The notes under the pieces are model-generated. The model made no database searches. It saw nothing but the letters and a program-made list of their open reading frames with translations, and had not been told where the DNA came from. This document shows, one piece after another, positions 18,979 to 27,377 of a stretch of 64,000 bases of DNA. Source of the DNA: Cognatishimia sp. 1_MG-2023 (GTDB taxonomy: Bacteria > Pseudomonadota > Alphaproteobacteria > Rhodobacterales > Rhodobacteraceae); NCBI RefSeq assembly GCF_030548175.1, contig NZ_JAUORX010000012.1:1-64000 (forward strand), written 5' to 3'. The position numbers and the translations under genes are program-made. Positions within the stretch are counted from its first letter, which is position 1, and each line of letters begins with the position of its first letter.

Positions 18979-19797
18979 TTAACGGTCTGAGGCGTCTTGA
19001 TCGGCAACAAGACGTGCGATCAATTCTTTGGCTAATTTGGCAGCAACCATTGCTGTCATACCGTTTGCATCGCGCAGCGGGTTTAGTTCAACCACATCAG
19101 CTCCGACCAATTGACCCTTGAAGTTTTGGATGATGTCCAAGCCCTGTCTGGTGCTAAGCCCGCCTGGTTCAAAATGTGAAACGCCTGGGGCAAAGGCCGG
19201 ATCTAAGGCATCTAGGTCAAAGCTTAGGTAAACGGGGCCTTCAAATTGCAGATCAGCCAGTTTGCTAAGATCGCGCATTTCATGGGTTTCGACACCAAAT
19301 TTCTCAGCTTGCGCCTTTTGATGGGCGTTTTGGGTGCGAATGCCGACTTGGACCAGACGCGCGATTTTGCCGGTTTCCATTAGGCGCGCAAAGGGCGAGG
19401 CGTGGCTGAACTTGTTATCCAGCATATTATCATAGAGGTCAGGGTGGGCATCTATGTGTAATATGTTCAAACCTTCATAGGCATTCGCGTGGGCATGAAT
19501 GACTGGGAAGGCAATCGAATGATCGCCTCCCAAGCTGACGAGACGGTGACCTTGTGCAATACGCTGTGTCACCGCCGAATAAATTGCATCATAAGCCGAC
19601 TGCCCTGTCAGGCCCTCTAGCGCTACGTTCCCGCTATCGGTCCAGATCGTGGGATCCCCCAGATCAAGACCTGTTTCGGTGAACATATTGGCGCTATCAC
19701 TCCACAGGGCCTCTCGGATGCGTTGAGGCGCCAGGGCGGGACCTGAAAGATAGCTGGCGTTGTTATCTTGGGGCAGGCCAAGTAATGCAATTGTCAT
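18979..19797 (-). CDS. rocF: Arginase family protein (arginase)
   Basis: 272-residue enzyme of the ureohydrolase fold. The binuclear manganese ligands are in GGDHSIAFPV, HIDAHPDLYD and SFDLDALDPAFAPGV. Arginase cleaves arginine to ornithine and urea; agmatinase or guanidinobutyrase are alternatives. The direct neighbour 12 bases upstream is ornithine cyclodeaminase, which consumes ornithine, so arginase is by far the best reading. Length is slightly below the usual 300, but all metal motifs are present. The start has an AAGGA site. Confidence 0.88.
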   Translation of the reverse strand: MTIALLGLPQDNNASYLSGPALAPQRIREALWSDSANMFTETGLDLGDPTIWTDSGNVALEGLTGQSAYDAIYSAVTQRIAQGHRLVSLGGDHSIAFPVIHAHANAYEGLNILHIDAHPDLYDNMLDNKFSHASPFARLMETGKIARLVQVGIRTQNAHQKAQAEKFGVETHEMRDLSKLADLQFEGPVYLSFDLDALDPAFAPGVSHFEPGGLSTRQGLDIIQNFKGQLVGADVVELNPLRDANGMTAMVAAKLAKELIARLVADQDASDR

Positions 19798-19809
19798 CGA
19801 GTTTCGTCC

Positions 19810-20850
19810 TTAGTACTTGAACATGCCATATAGGTTGCGCGGATTGGATGGGTCCGCAAGCATGTCGAGATTGTCGTAGAAATCAGTGTCTTTAATTTTG
19901 GCATGAACATAGTTCAAAGCACTGAAGTCTTCGACTGCAAAACCCACACTGTCAAACATTGTAATTTGACTATCGCTTGTCCGGCCGGGAGCGTCGCCGC
20001 GCATGACTTGCCATAATTCGGTGATAGGGTAATCGTCGGGCAATTGTTGAATGTCGCCTTCAATACGTGTCTGTGGTGGGAATTCCACAAAGACGTCTGA
20101 ACGTTTGATAACATCGGTGCTGATTTCGGTTTTACCAGGGCAATCGCCGCCAATCGCGTTGATATGAACGCCGTCGCCGACCATGTTGCCGGTTAAAATT
20201 GTGGCATTCCGTTTGTCAGCGGTGCAAGTGGTGATGATTTGCGCACCTTCCATGCTTTCTTCGGGTGAGGTGCAAGACACAACGTTGATGCCCGCTTTGA
20301 TCAGGTTTTGCGCGCATTTTTTTGTTGCTTCAGGATCCGTATCGTAAAGGCGTACGTTTTTGATGCCGCAAATTTCAGCAAATGCTAGACATTGAAACTC
20401 TGATTGTGCGCCATTGCCGATCATAGCCATGGTGTCCGCGCCTTTTGGGGCCAAATGACGACCAACAAGGCCAGACATGGCGGCGGTGCGCAGCGCCGTC
20501 AGCAATGTCATTTCTGTCAATAGAATGGGGTAGCCAGTATCAACGCGTGCCAAAAGGCCAAAGGCGGTTACCGTCTGTAATCCTTCGTTTGCGTTTTTTG
20601 GATGGCCGTTCACATATTTGAACCCATAGCTTTCGCCGTCTGATGTTGGCATCAGTTCAATAACACCAACGTCAGAATGACTTGCGAGGCGCGGGGTTTT
20701 ATCAAATAGCTCCCAACGTTTGAAGTCAGCTTCGATGATGTCGGCGAGTTCGGCCATGAACTTGCGTGGGCCGATATGTTTGACGAGACGGATCATATTC
20801 TCGACAGAGACAAACGGCACATATGCGTTGGCAGAAAACTTTAATTCCAT
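19810..20850 (-). CDS. ocd: Ornithine cyclodeaminase
   Basis: 346 residues from the ATG at 20850, which has an AAAGG site; an upstream ATG at 20865 overlaps the EamA stop (ATGA) and would add five residues. The enzyme converts ornithine directly to proline and ammonia using bound NAD+. Visible features are the NAD-binding stretch TMAMIGNGAQSEFQ near residues 118-132 and INAIGGDCPGKTEI further on, both typical of bacterial ornithine cyclodeaminase and unlike the shorter homologue at 16620-17555. Together with arginase it makes a two-step arginine to proline route. Confidence 0.92.
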   Translation of the reverse strand: MELKFSANAYVPFVSVENMIRLVKHIGPRKFMAELADIIEADFKRWELFDKTPRLASHSDVGVIELMPTSDGESYGFKYVNGHPKNANEGLQTVTAFGLLARVDTGYPILLTEMTLLTALRTAAMSGLVGRHLAPKGADTMAMIGNGAQSEFQCLAFAEICGIKNVRLYDTDPEATKKCAQNLIKAGINVVSCTSPEESMEGAQIITTCTADKRNATILTGNMVGDGVHINAIGGDCPGKTEISTDVIKRSDVFVEFPPQTRIEGDIQQLPDDYPITELWQVMRGDAPGRTSDSQITMFDSVGFAVEDFSALNYVHAKIKDTDFYDNLDMLADPSNPRNLYGMFKY

Positions 20851-20861
20851 TTCTGGACCTT

Positions 20862-21785
20862 TCATGAGTGTTTAGAACGTGAGGGTTCTGGCTGGCGGTC
20901 AAGGAAATACATCCAAACGCCTGACAAAATGATGGTGAGAATGCCAAATTGGGCCATGAGGTTGGTGGGGATGCTCCAAAGAACCAGCGCCCAAATCGCA
21001 GCAAATATGAGGAAGGAGTATTCGCAAACCGACACGAAATCGGGTTCGCCAAATCGATAGGCATTGGCCAATAGCGCGATGGCTAGGGCAGCTCCGATAG
21101 CTTGGCCTAAGGTGAGCCATAAGAAGCGTGCGCTGAGGTCTTCCCAGCCACGAGAATGAAAGGCGACAGATTCAGCTGGTGACGGAAATAGTGTAAAATA
21201 CAGCAGCAACCCGGCTGCAATGACAGCAATTGCGGTAAATACGCCGATGGCCAAAACCACTGGGTTTTCATCTTGGCACAGCAATTTTGTTGCGATGCCG
21301 CCGAGCCCATAAAATGCGCCAGCGAGCAGCGGGATAGCGGAAAGTAGAGTGAGATTATTTATATCCGGTTGTAACAACGCCAAAACGCCGGAAAACCCAA
21401 TAATCATTGCAAGAATACGCCGAATTCCGATGTGTTTTCCGAGAAAAATTACGGAAAATAACATGATCCAAATAGGGGCGCTGTATAGACCTGCACCGGC
21501 TTGAGCGACGGGCAAAAAGCCCAAAGTTGCGAAGTAGATGAGAAAGCTAACTGCGATCGTAACGCTGCGAATTGCCCAGCGACCTACATGGACTGGGCGA
21601 CAAGAAATGTTTTTCCAGTAGGCAGCGGCCAACAAAATGGGCAAAGCGATCGACGCTTTGACCAATTGAAATTGCCATAACCCTGCGGTTTGTTGCACGG
21701 CATGTACGAAATTGTCTGTAAAGCTCAGGATCGCTGATGCGAAAAGAGCCAAAATACAGGCAAACAAAGGACGGTTGAGGGGCAC
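20862..21785 (-). CDS. EamA/DMT-family transporter
   Basis: 307-residue ten-segment membrane protein, paralogue of the transporter at 3332-4246 (shared WQFQ, RSVTIA, PVAQAGAGLYSAPIW). It sits between NhaC and ornithine cyclodeaminase in one direction and overlaps the latter's possible first start codon, so it is probably the uptake or efflux carrier of the arginine block. Transport direction and substrate are not readable; family precedent favours export of amino acids or metabolites. Confidence 0.87.
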   Translation of the reverse strand: MPLNRPLFACILALFASAILSFTDNFVHAVQQTAGLWQFQLVKASIALPILLAAAYWKNISCRPVHVGRWAIRSVTIAVSFLIYFATLGFLPVAQAGAGLYSAPIWIMLFSVIFLGKHIGIRRILAMIIGFSGVLALLQPDINNLTLLSAIPLLAGAFYGLGGIATKLLCQDENPVVLAIGVFTAIAVIAAGLLLYFTLFPSPAESVAFHSRGWEDLSARFLWLTLGQAIGAALAIALLANAYRFGEPDFVSVCEYSFLIFAAIWALVLWSIPTNLMAQFGILTIILSGVWMYFLDRQPEPSRSKHS

Positions 21786-21807
21786 AGAGATTTCCAGTCA
21801 AGGCCAT

Positions 21808-21830
21808 GATGCCCCCATGAAGGGGGCATC
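21808..21830 (-). terminator. Hairpin between NhaC and EamA genes
   Basis: Perfect 9-bp arms GATGCCCCC (21808-21816) and GGGGGCATC (21822-21830) with a 5-base loop, a few bases past the NhaC stop on the minus strand. Very stable; no T-run. Either an intra-operon attenuator that lowers expression of the downstream arginine genes, or the 3' end of the NhaC message. Confidence 0.65.
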
Positions 21831-21835
21831 GTTGA

Positions 21836-23272
21836 TTATTCAGCGGCTGCTTGTTGTGCCGTTTGCGGAGCTTTGTCGTCCTCTCGGAGTGGGGTGATTG
21901 TCCATCCCATGTATCCGAACAGGATTGTGACTAAAGGCGACAACCAGCAGAAGAAGTTGAACGGTAGATACAGAATTGTAGGCACGCCCAAGGTTGCGAA
22001 TTGATATGCACCACCTGCGTTCCAAGGAACTAGGTTGGCAGTCACAGTTGCTGAATCTTCGACAGCACGGCTGAGGTTTTCAGGGGCCAATCCACGTTCG
22101 CGGAAAGCTGGCGCAAAGCTACGTGCGCCCATAACAATCGCCATATATTGGTCGGCTAGAACAATATTTGCCATGATTGAGGTCAGGACTGTGGACAAAA
22201 TTAACGAGCCGGTAGACTTTGCGTAGCTTAGGATTTTCTCTGCTACGACTTTCAATTGGTTGGTGCGCTCCATCACGCCGCCAAACATCATGCCGGCAAA
22301 GATCAGTGCAATTGTGTACATCATTGAATTCAAGCCGCCGCGAGACAGTAGAGAATCTACATCTTCGACACCGGTGGAGGATTCAAAACCCCACATTGCG
22401 ACAGAGGAAATGGTTTCAAAGTTTGCGCCTTGCATACCAACAGCACAGATCACACCAGCGATGGCACCCATGGTGATACCCGGAATGGCCGGAACCTTTT
22501 TATAAGACACAACCAAGACAACCAAAATTGGCAACAACAAGACTGGGTTTAACGTAAAGTTTGCCTCGAGCGTGCGAAGAATAGTGTCGATGCGCTCTAG
22601 GTTACCTTCGGTCGCCGCATATTTCATGCCGATGATGATTTCGATCACCATGGTTAAACCAAAAGACACTGAGGTCGTATAAGACATGTGTTTGATGTGT
22701 GTGAATACATCTGTACCAACCATAGCAGGTGCCATGTTAGTTGTGTCAGAGAGTGGCGATAACTTGTCACCGAAATACGCACCTGACAGAACTGCGCCAG
22801 CGACAAGAGGAGCAGGAAAGCCAAGCCCAGCACCGATGCCCATTAGAGCGACACCAATTGTACCTGTGGTGCCCCAGCTTGTGCCAGTTGCGAGGGACGT
22901 AATCGCGCAGATGATCAGAGTTGTTGGCAAAAAGACCGATGGGGAAATAATTTGCAGGCCATAGTAAATTAATGTCGGGACGACACCCGCCAAAATCCAG
23001 ACGCCAATCAAGATACCCACAACAAGCAAAATGATTGTCGCTGGGATGGCGGCAGTGATGCCGCGTACCATGCCGTTTTGGATATTTGTCCAAGTAAAAC
23101 CGCAACGCAGAGCAACAAGACTGGCAATACAGACACCCAGTAGCATGGGAATATGCGCGTCCAAACCGTAGAGGACGATGGAGATAAAAATACCAGTGAC
23201 TAATGAGAGCAGCGAAATGATCGCTTCCCATAAATGGGGTCTTCTTGCCCCTTCGGGGATCGTTGTTTTCAT
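21836..23272 (-). CDS. nhaC: Na+/H+ antiporter NhaC-family protein
   Basis: 478-residue polytopic membrane protein with about eleven hydrophobic segments. Family hallmarks include the GTSWGTTGTIGVALMG stretch, GAYFGDKLSPLSDTTNMAP and LADQYMAIVMGARSF. NhaC-family carriers exchange Na+ for protons or, in some members, for organic acids or amino acids. Its place at the head of an arginase/ornithine cyclodeaminase block suggests an amino-acid or cation exchange role, which is inference. A close paralogue is at 48344-49777; the two share the N-terminal TTIPEGAR-PH-WEA and most later motifs. Confidence 0.9.
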   Translation of the reverse strand: MKTTIPEGARRPHLWEAIISLLSLVTGIFISIVLYGLDAHIPMLLGVCIASLVALRCGFTWTNIQNGMVRGITAAIPATIILLVVGILIGVWILAGVVPTLIYYGLQIISPSVFLPTTLIICAITSLATGTSWGTTGTIGVALMGIGAGLGFPAPLVAGAVLSGAYFGDKLSPLSDTTNMAPAMVGTDVFTHIKHMSYTTSVSFGLTMVIEIIIGMKYAATEGNLERIDTILRTLEANFTLNPVLLLPILVVLVVSYKKVPAIPGITMGAIAGVICAVGMQGANFETISSVAMWGFESSTGVEDVDSLLSRGGLNSMMYTIALIFAGMMFGGVMERTNQLKVVAEKILSYAKSTGSLILSTVLTSIMANIVLADQYMAIVMGARSFAPAFRERGLAPENLSRAVEDSATVTANLVPWNAGGAYQFATLGVPTILYLPFNFFCWLSPLVTILFGYMGWTITPLREDDKAPQTAQQAAAE

Positions 23273-23336
23273 GGTGGTCTCTTTCCCTGTTTGTTTCAGC
23301 CGGGTCGCTAAGCCAGCAACTATACGGCTATTGTTT

Positions 23337-23353
23337 GAACTCGGGGAGAGTTC
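23337..23353. promoter_or_regulatory. Candidate LysR operator (perfect inverted repeat)
   Basis: GAACTC, five bases, GAGTTC: a perfect 17-bp palindrome in the divergent gap between nhaC (start 23272) and the LysR gene (start 23441). Position and symmetry fit an autoregulatory LysR site. Confidence 0.45.
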
Positions 23354-23440
23354 TTAGTTGTCTCATGAGTAACAGTTGGAAAGCTGTAAAAATATTAGGT
23401 TTATATTGCCCTCAGCGACGGTTTTGCCTACGCTGGCGGT

Positions 23441-24349
23441 ATGCATAGTTCTCTTCGTCATCTTAATGCGTTACGTGCCTTTGAAGCCGCGGCACGTCAT
23501 TCCAGCATTTCCAAAGCAGCAGCTGACCTAAACGTAAGCCATAGTGTTGTTAGTCAGCATGTGCGCAATTTAGAAGCATGGTTTGGCTTGAAACTGTTCA
23601 TCCGTTCTGGGAATCGGATTGAGTTAACGGATGAGGGGCGGCGTTTCGAAAGCCAAGTTGCGCATGGCTTGCAAATTCTCAGCGATGCCTGCGAAAGTTT
23701 GCTGCAAGCGTCGCAGGTTGGCACTGTAATGATCAGTGCCGAGCCTGCTTTTGCTTCGCGATGGCTGCGCCGAAAAATCACTAAGTTCAGTGAGCAGTTT
23801 CCAAAAATTGAATGCTTCCTGCGTTCAGATTGGCAGGTGCCTGATATTGTCGAAGATAAAGTTGATATTGTGATTCATTTTGACGAGCGCATTCAACGGA
23901 TGCAGGCAGAGAAAACGCATTTGTTTCCGATTGATGGGTTTCCCGCGTGCGCGCCTAGTCTGTATGATAAAATCGACTTTTCAAACGGACCGAATGATTT
24001 TCTGAAGTTACCCATCATACACGACAATGGCCGTCATATTTGGCACCAATGGCTGACAGAATATGCCGATGGTGTAGATAAATGGAGCGATGGCAAGGTT
24101 TTATCTGATTTGGCCCTGACCATTGATGCTGCTGTTGATGGTGAAGGTGTGTTTTTAGCGGATAAAATTATTTGCAAGCGTGAATTAGAAAACGGGTTAC
24201 TGAAGCCGATTGATCATCGGACCAGCCGCTGTACTTGGTATAGCGTTGCCACCCAGGATAACGTCGACCAAAATTCGCCAACGATGACCTTTCGGAATTG
24301 GCTTTTGGCCGAGGTGAAACATCGGTTTCCAGATATTGAGAAAGTTTAG
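23441..24349 (+). CDS. LysR-family regulator, GcvA-like
   Basis: 302-residue LysR regulator, paralogue of the protein at 4365-5282 (NALRAFEAAARH, DLNVSHSVVSQHVRNLE; effector-domain HDNGRHIW and AAVDGEGVFLADKIIC). It is divergent from the nhaC-EamA-ocd-arginase block, with 168 bases between, which hold a perfect palindrome. It is therefore the likely regulator of that block, with arginine, ornithine or a related compound as effector by inference. Confidence 0.9.
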   Translation: MHSSLRHLNALRAFEAAARHSSISKAAADLNVSHSVVSQHVRNLEAWFGLKLFIRSGNRIELTDEGRRFESQVAHGLQILSDACESLLQASQVGTVMISAEPAFASRWLRRKITKFSEQFPKIECFLRSDWQVPDIVEDKVDIVIHFDERIQRMQAEKTHLFPIDGFPACAPSLYDKIDFSNGPNDFLKLPIIHDNGRHIWHQWLTEYADGVDKWSDGKVLSDLALTIDAAVDGEGVFLADKIICKRELENGLLKPIDHRTSRCTWYSVATQDNVDQNSPTMTFRNWLLAEVKHRFPDIEKV

Positions 24350-24365
24350 CAGCGTATCTGTTTGA

Positions 24366-24393
24366 GGCTGGCCATGTGTGATCACCGCCAGCC
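24366..24393. terminator. Hairpin between convergent genes
   Basis: Perfect 7-bp arms GGCTGGC (24366-24372) and GCCAGCC (24387-24393) between the LysR stop and the cysteine-hydrolase stop. Likely bidirectional terminator; T-run weak. Confidence 0.5.
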
Positions 24394-24416
24394 CCGAAAG
24401 TATGAGTGGTTTTGGC

Positions 24417-25097
24417 CTAGGCTGTGGCCTCTGCCGAGGATTGGATCAGGGCATCGCTGTCTGCGATCCAGCCAAACAGATGGGCTTCACTTTGGATGGC
24501 GGTCAATGTGCCCTGGTGCAAGTGCTCTTCGAACGCACCACAGCAATCTGCAAGTGTCAGCACATAATAGCCGCGATCCACGGCTTCGCGCAGGGTGCCT
24601 TCGACGCAGCATTGTGTGGTCACACCACAAACGACAACATGCGTAATCCCTTTGCCGCGCAGGATGGTATCCAGCTCAGTGTAGGTAAAGGCTCCAAAGG
24701 TGGACTTATCAATGATGGTTTCGCCTGTTTTAGGCTCTAGTTCAGGGATAATCTGAAAACCGGGTTCGCCCTGTGTGAGGATACGGCCCAAGGGTCCGGG
24801 TGTCCCGTATTCACCACCTGCTTCGCGGCTTTGTTGGCGCATGGGGGCCGACAGATCGGACATATCCGGTTTGAAACCATAGCGGGTATGAACCACGGCT
24901 GCATTGTTCTGGCGGAATAGAGCCAATGTTGACTGGATGCGTGGAATGACATCCTGAAGTGGATCGACATTCAAACCACCAGCGCCGCATGCGCCATTGG
25001 TTTCAACAAAGTCGCGCTGCATATCAACGATGATCAGGGCAGTGTTTTCCCACTCAAAGTTAAATTCGCGTTGGCTAACGGAAGGTACTGTAGGCAT
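24417..25097 (-). CDS. Cysteine hydrolase, isochorismatase-like family
   Basis: 226-residue cytoplasmic amidohydrolase. Catalytic triad: Asp25 (IIVDMQRDF), Lys131 (IIDKSTFGAF) and Cys164 (GVTTQCCVEGT). Among the superfamily the long insert around residues 75-110 and the double Cys recall biuret, ureidoacrylate and carbamoylsarcosine hydrolases. It is 18 bases downstream of a RidA-type gene; the same enzyme pairing occurs in the pyrimidine rut pathway (RutB/RutC), but no other rut gene is here. The adjoining N-carbamoyl and oxoproline genes make a ureide or cyclic amide substrate reasonable. Confidence 0.86.
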   Translation of the reverse strand: MPTVPSVSQREFNFEWENTALIIVDMQRDFVETNGACGAGGLNVDPLQDVIPRIQSTLALFRQNNAAVVHTRYGFKPDMSDLSAPMRQQSREAGGEYGTPGPLGRILTQGEPGFQIIPELEPKTGETIIDKSTFGAFTYTELDTILRGKGITHVVVCGVTTQCCVEGTLREAVDRGYYVLTLADCCGAFEEHLHQGTLTAIQSEAHLFGWIADSDALIQSSAEATA

Positions 25098-25115
25098 GTG
25101 AAAAATCCCCTGAGT

Positions 25116-25511
25116 TTAGGCGGGTGCCATTGCGATTGCGTCAATCTCGATGAGCCAAGATGGTTCAATCAATGCAGGCACAGTGATCGCCACGGATGCG
25201 GTGCGGTGATCGCCCAAAAACTTGGCGCGCACGGCATTTGCATCTGGATACATGGAGGCATCTGTTAGATATTGGGTTGTGCGCACAAGGTGCTCAATAC
25301 CAAGACCGGCTGATTTCAGAATACCTTCGATGTTTTGCCAACAGATTGTGGCCTGTTCTTCCATTGTGGTTGGGACCGTTCCGTCAAGGGCAACCGGAAT
25401 CTGACCGGAAAGGAAAACCATACGAGAGCCTGCTGGCGGTTCAATCCCGTGAACATAGGTGCCATAGGGATCAGATACCCCTTCGGGTTTGTACGTTTTG
25501 TAGGCAGTCAT
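25116..25511 (-). CDS. RidA/YjgF-family protein
   Basis: 131-residue RidA-family protein with the C-terminal block HRTASVAITVPALIEPSWLIEIDAIA, which keeps the conserved arginine. Residues 20-45 carry GSRMVFLSGQIPVALDG, the family's core strand. It lies between a LysR gene and the cysteine hydrolase and is probably co-transcribed with the latter. It could deaminate an enamine or aminoacrylate intermediate produced by the hydrolase partner. Confidence 0.86.
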   Translation of the reverse strand: MTAYKTYKPEGVSDPYGTYVHGIEPPAGSRMVFLSGQIPVALDGTVPTTMEEQATICWQNIEGILKSAGLGIEHLVRTTQYLTDASMYPDANAVRAKFLGDHRTASVAITVPALIEPSWLIEIDAIAMAPA

Positions 25512-25618
25512 AAGAGCATCTCCGATTTCTGATTTCGGAGCAAGTTGACCTCACTTGGGGATGCTATGACAAATTCAAACTTCTTAGGTCATTGCATAAA
25601 AAATACTTATGCCAAAGG

Positions 25619-26533
25619 TCACCGCGCCCCGCTGCGATATGCGCTTTGCAAGAAGGTGTGGAACTCGCGGAGGATCGGCGGCATCGTCAGGCCTAGGCGC
25701 CAAGCAAGCCCAATATCCATCGAAGGTACAGGGTCTTTGATGTCGCGCATTTCGATCCGGTCCCCTTCTAGCGACCACGTTCTGTAGACCATGTCGGATA
25801 GAATTGTGATACCTAAACCGCTGGCTACGGCGGTGCGGACCGCTTCAACATTGGCGCTTTTCATAACAATGTTTGGCTGCAAATCTGAGTGCTGCCAATA
25901 GTTGACTGCGGTGTCTGCAGCTTCATCAACGGTCAGCATAATCAATGGTTCTTTTGCAATATCGCGCAGCCTGATGCTTTGGCGGGCGAGCAGGGGGTGA
26001 CGAGATGGCAGCCAAAGTCGACGTTGGGATGGCAGCAGAATTGACGAGGCCAATTCGCCTGTGCGTTGCATGTTAGAGACCAGTAAAACAGCAATATCTA
26101 ATGATCCGTCGATCAGGCGTGCTTCGATTTTTGGGCGTGCCATTTCAACGGTTTCGACTTGAATGCCGGGATAGCGATGTTTGAAACGTGCAAGGTGGGG
26201 CATCAGAAAATACCCCATGACCGTATCTGTTGCCGCAACCCTGATCGTACCTGAAAAGTTCTCTCCGACGGCCGGGCCTAAGGGCTCTTTGGTGGCAGAA
26301 GACACCAGCGATAAAATCTCGCGGGCTTTGGCAAGAAACCGTTGGCCTTCTAAACTTAGAATGACCCCGCTTGAGGTGCGTTCAAACAATTCAAAGCCAA
26401 TTTGGTCTTCTAATCCTTTGATCGCGAGCGTGATGGCTGACTGCGTCACATTACAATCTGTTGCCGCGGTCGACAGCTTGCCGGTTTCAGCTGCGCTGAC
26501 GAAATAGCGTAATTGTCGGAGTGTGAAAGACAT
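25619..26533 (-). CDS. LysR-family regulator
   Basis: 304-residue LysR protein with DNA-binding domain at residues 1-62 (LRQLRYFVSAAETGKLSTAA, VTQSAITLAIKGLED) and a CbbR/CysB-like effector domain. It is upstream of the RidA-hydrolase pair in the same direction and divergent from the pxpA-Liv operon with a 109-base gap, so it can control both. Not closely similar to the two GcvA-like LysR proteins. Confidence 0.9.
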   Translation of the reverse strand: MSFTLRQLRYFVSAAETGKLSTAATDCNVTQSAITLAIKGLEDQIGFELFERTSSGVILSLEGQRFLAKAREILSLVSSATKEPLGPAVGENFSGTIRVAATDTVMGYFLMPHLARFKHRYPGIQVETVEMARPKIEARLIDGSLDIAVLLVSNMQRTGELASSILLPSQRRLWLPSRHPLLARQSIRLRDIAKEPLIMLTVDEAADTAVNYWQHSDLQPNIVMKSANVEAVRTAVASGLGITILSDMVYRTWSLEGDRIEMRDIKDPVPSMDIGLAWRLGLTMPPILREFHTFLQSAYRSGAR

Positions 26534-26566
26534 AAGATTTTCTCAACTGTGGCTTAGAGTATAATA

Positions 26567-26577
26567 AATTTGAAATT
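26567..26577. promoter_or_regulatory. Candidate operator in LysR/pxpA gap
   Basis: AATTT-G-AAATT, an 11-bp perfect palindrome in an A/T-rich stretch of the divergent gap. Short, so chance is possible. Confidence 0.25.
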
Positions 26578-26642
26578 AGGTAGAAGTCAAAGCTAGCCTG
26601 ATTGCAAGCCGCCAATGGTGTGCAAATAGCCGGGGGAAAGCT

Positions 26643-27377
26643 GTGCGTGTGAAGATTAACTGCGATATGGGCGAGGGCTTTGGGAAGTATCGAATAGCAG
26701 ACGATGCTTCAATTATGCCGCTGATTGATCAGGCGAACATTGCCTGTGGTTTTCATGCGTCAGACCCTGTCATCATGCGCGATACAGTTGCAATGGCGGC
26801 CGATCACGGTGTCGCTATCGGTGCGCATCCGTCTTTGCCAGACCTTCAGGGGTTTGGGCGTCGCGAGATGAAAATACCGGCCTCTGATTTATTTGCGATG
26901 ATCTGTTATCAGGTTGGTGCGTTGGCAGGTATGTTGATCCCCTATGGGGTTTCTTTATCGCACCTCAAACCACATGGCGCGCTTTATGGCATGGCGTGCC
27001 GTGACGCCGACGTGGCGCAAGTCATTGCAGATGTGGCAAAGCAATTTGATCTGCCGGTTCTGGGCCTTCCCAATACTTTGCAAGAAAAAACCTATGTTGA
27101 GGCAGGAGTTTCTTTTGTCGGAGAGTTTTTTGCTGATCTTGAGTATCAGCCGAATGGCCATCTGGCGATTGTGAAAAACCCGGCTTCCATTAATGCCAAG
27201 AGTGCAGCGACCCGCGCGATAAACGCGATTAAAACAGGCACTACACCTGCAATAGATGGCTCTTTGGTGCCAGTGAATGCCCAATCCATTTGCGTCCATT
27301 CTGACAATCCCGGGGGGCTTGATCTTATCAAAGAGCTGCGCGTCCGGTTGGGTGCTATCGAAAGAGTTTCGTCATGA
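26643..27377 (+). CDS. pxpA: 5-oxoprolinase subunit A-type protein (LamB/YcsF family)
   Basis: 244-residue LamB/YcsF-family protein (INCDMGEGFGKY at the start, ANIACGFHASDP near residue 35, GAHPSLPDLQGFGRREM near residue 60), of full family length. PxpA works with PxpB and PxpC to cleave 5-oxoproline to glutamate with ATP; neither partner is in the window. Translation starts at GTG with a GGGGGA site. It overlaps the transporter gene by four bases (ATGA), so it is tied to the importer. The substrate may be oxoproline or another cyclic amide. Confidence 0.9.
   Translation: MRVKINCDMGEGFGKYRIADDASIMPLIDQANIACGFHASDPVIMRDTVAMAADHGVAIGAHPSLPDLQGFGRREMKIPASDLFAMICYQVGALAGMLIPYGVSLSHLKPHGALYGMACRDADVAQVIADVAKQFDLPVLGLPNTLQEKTYVEAGVSFVGEFFADLEYQPNGHLAIVKNPASINAKSAATRAINAIKTGTTPAIDGSLVPVNAQSICVHSDNPGGLDLIKELRVRLGAIERVSS

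Noticed and set aside
24417-25511. Pyrimidine-degradation (rut) operon
   Set aside because: Only RutB-like and RutC-like families are present; the rutA, rutD, rutE, rutF and rutG genes are absent.
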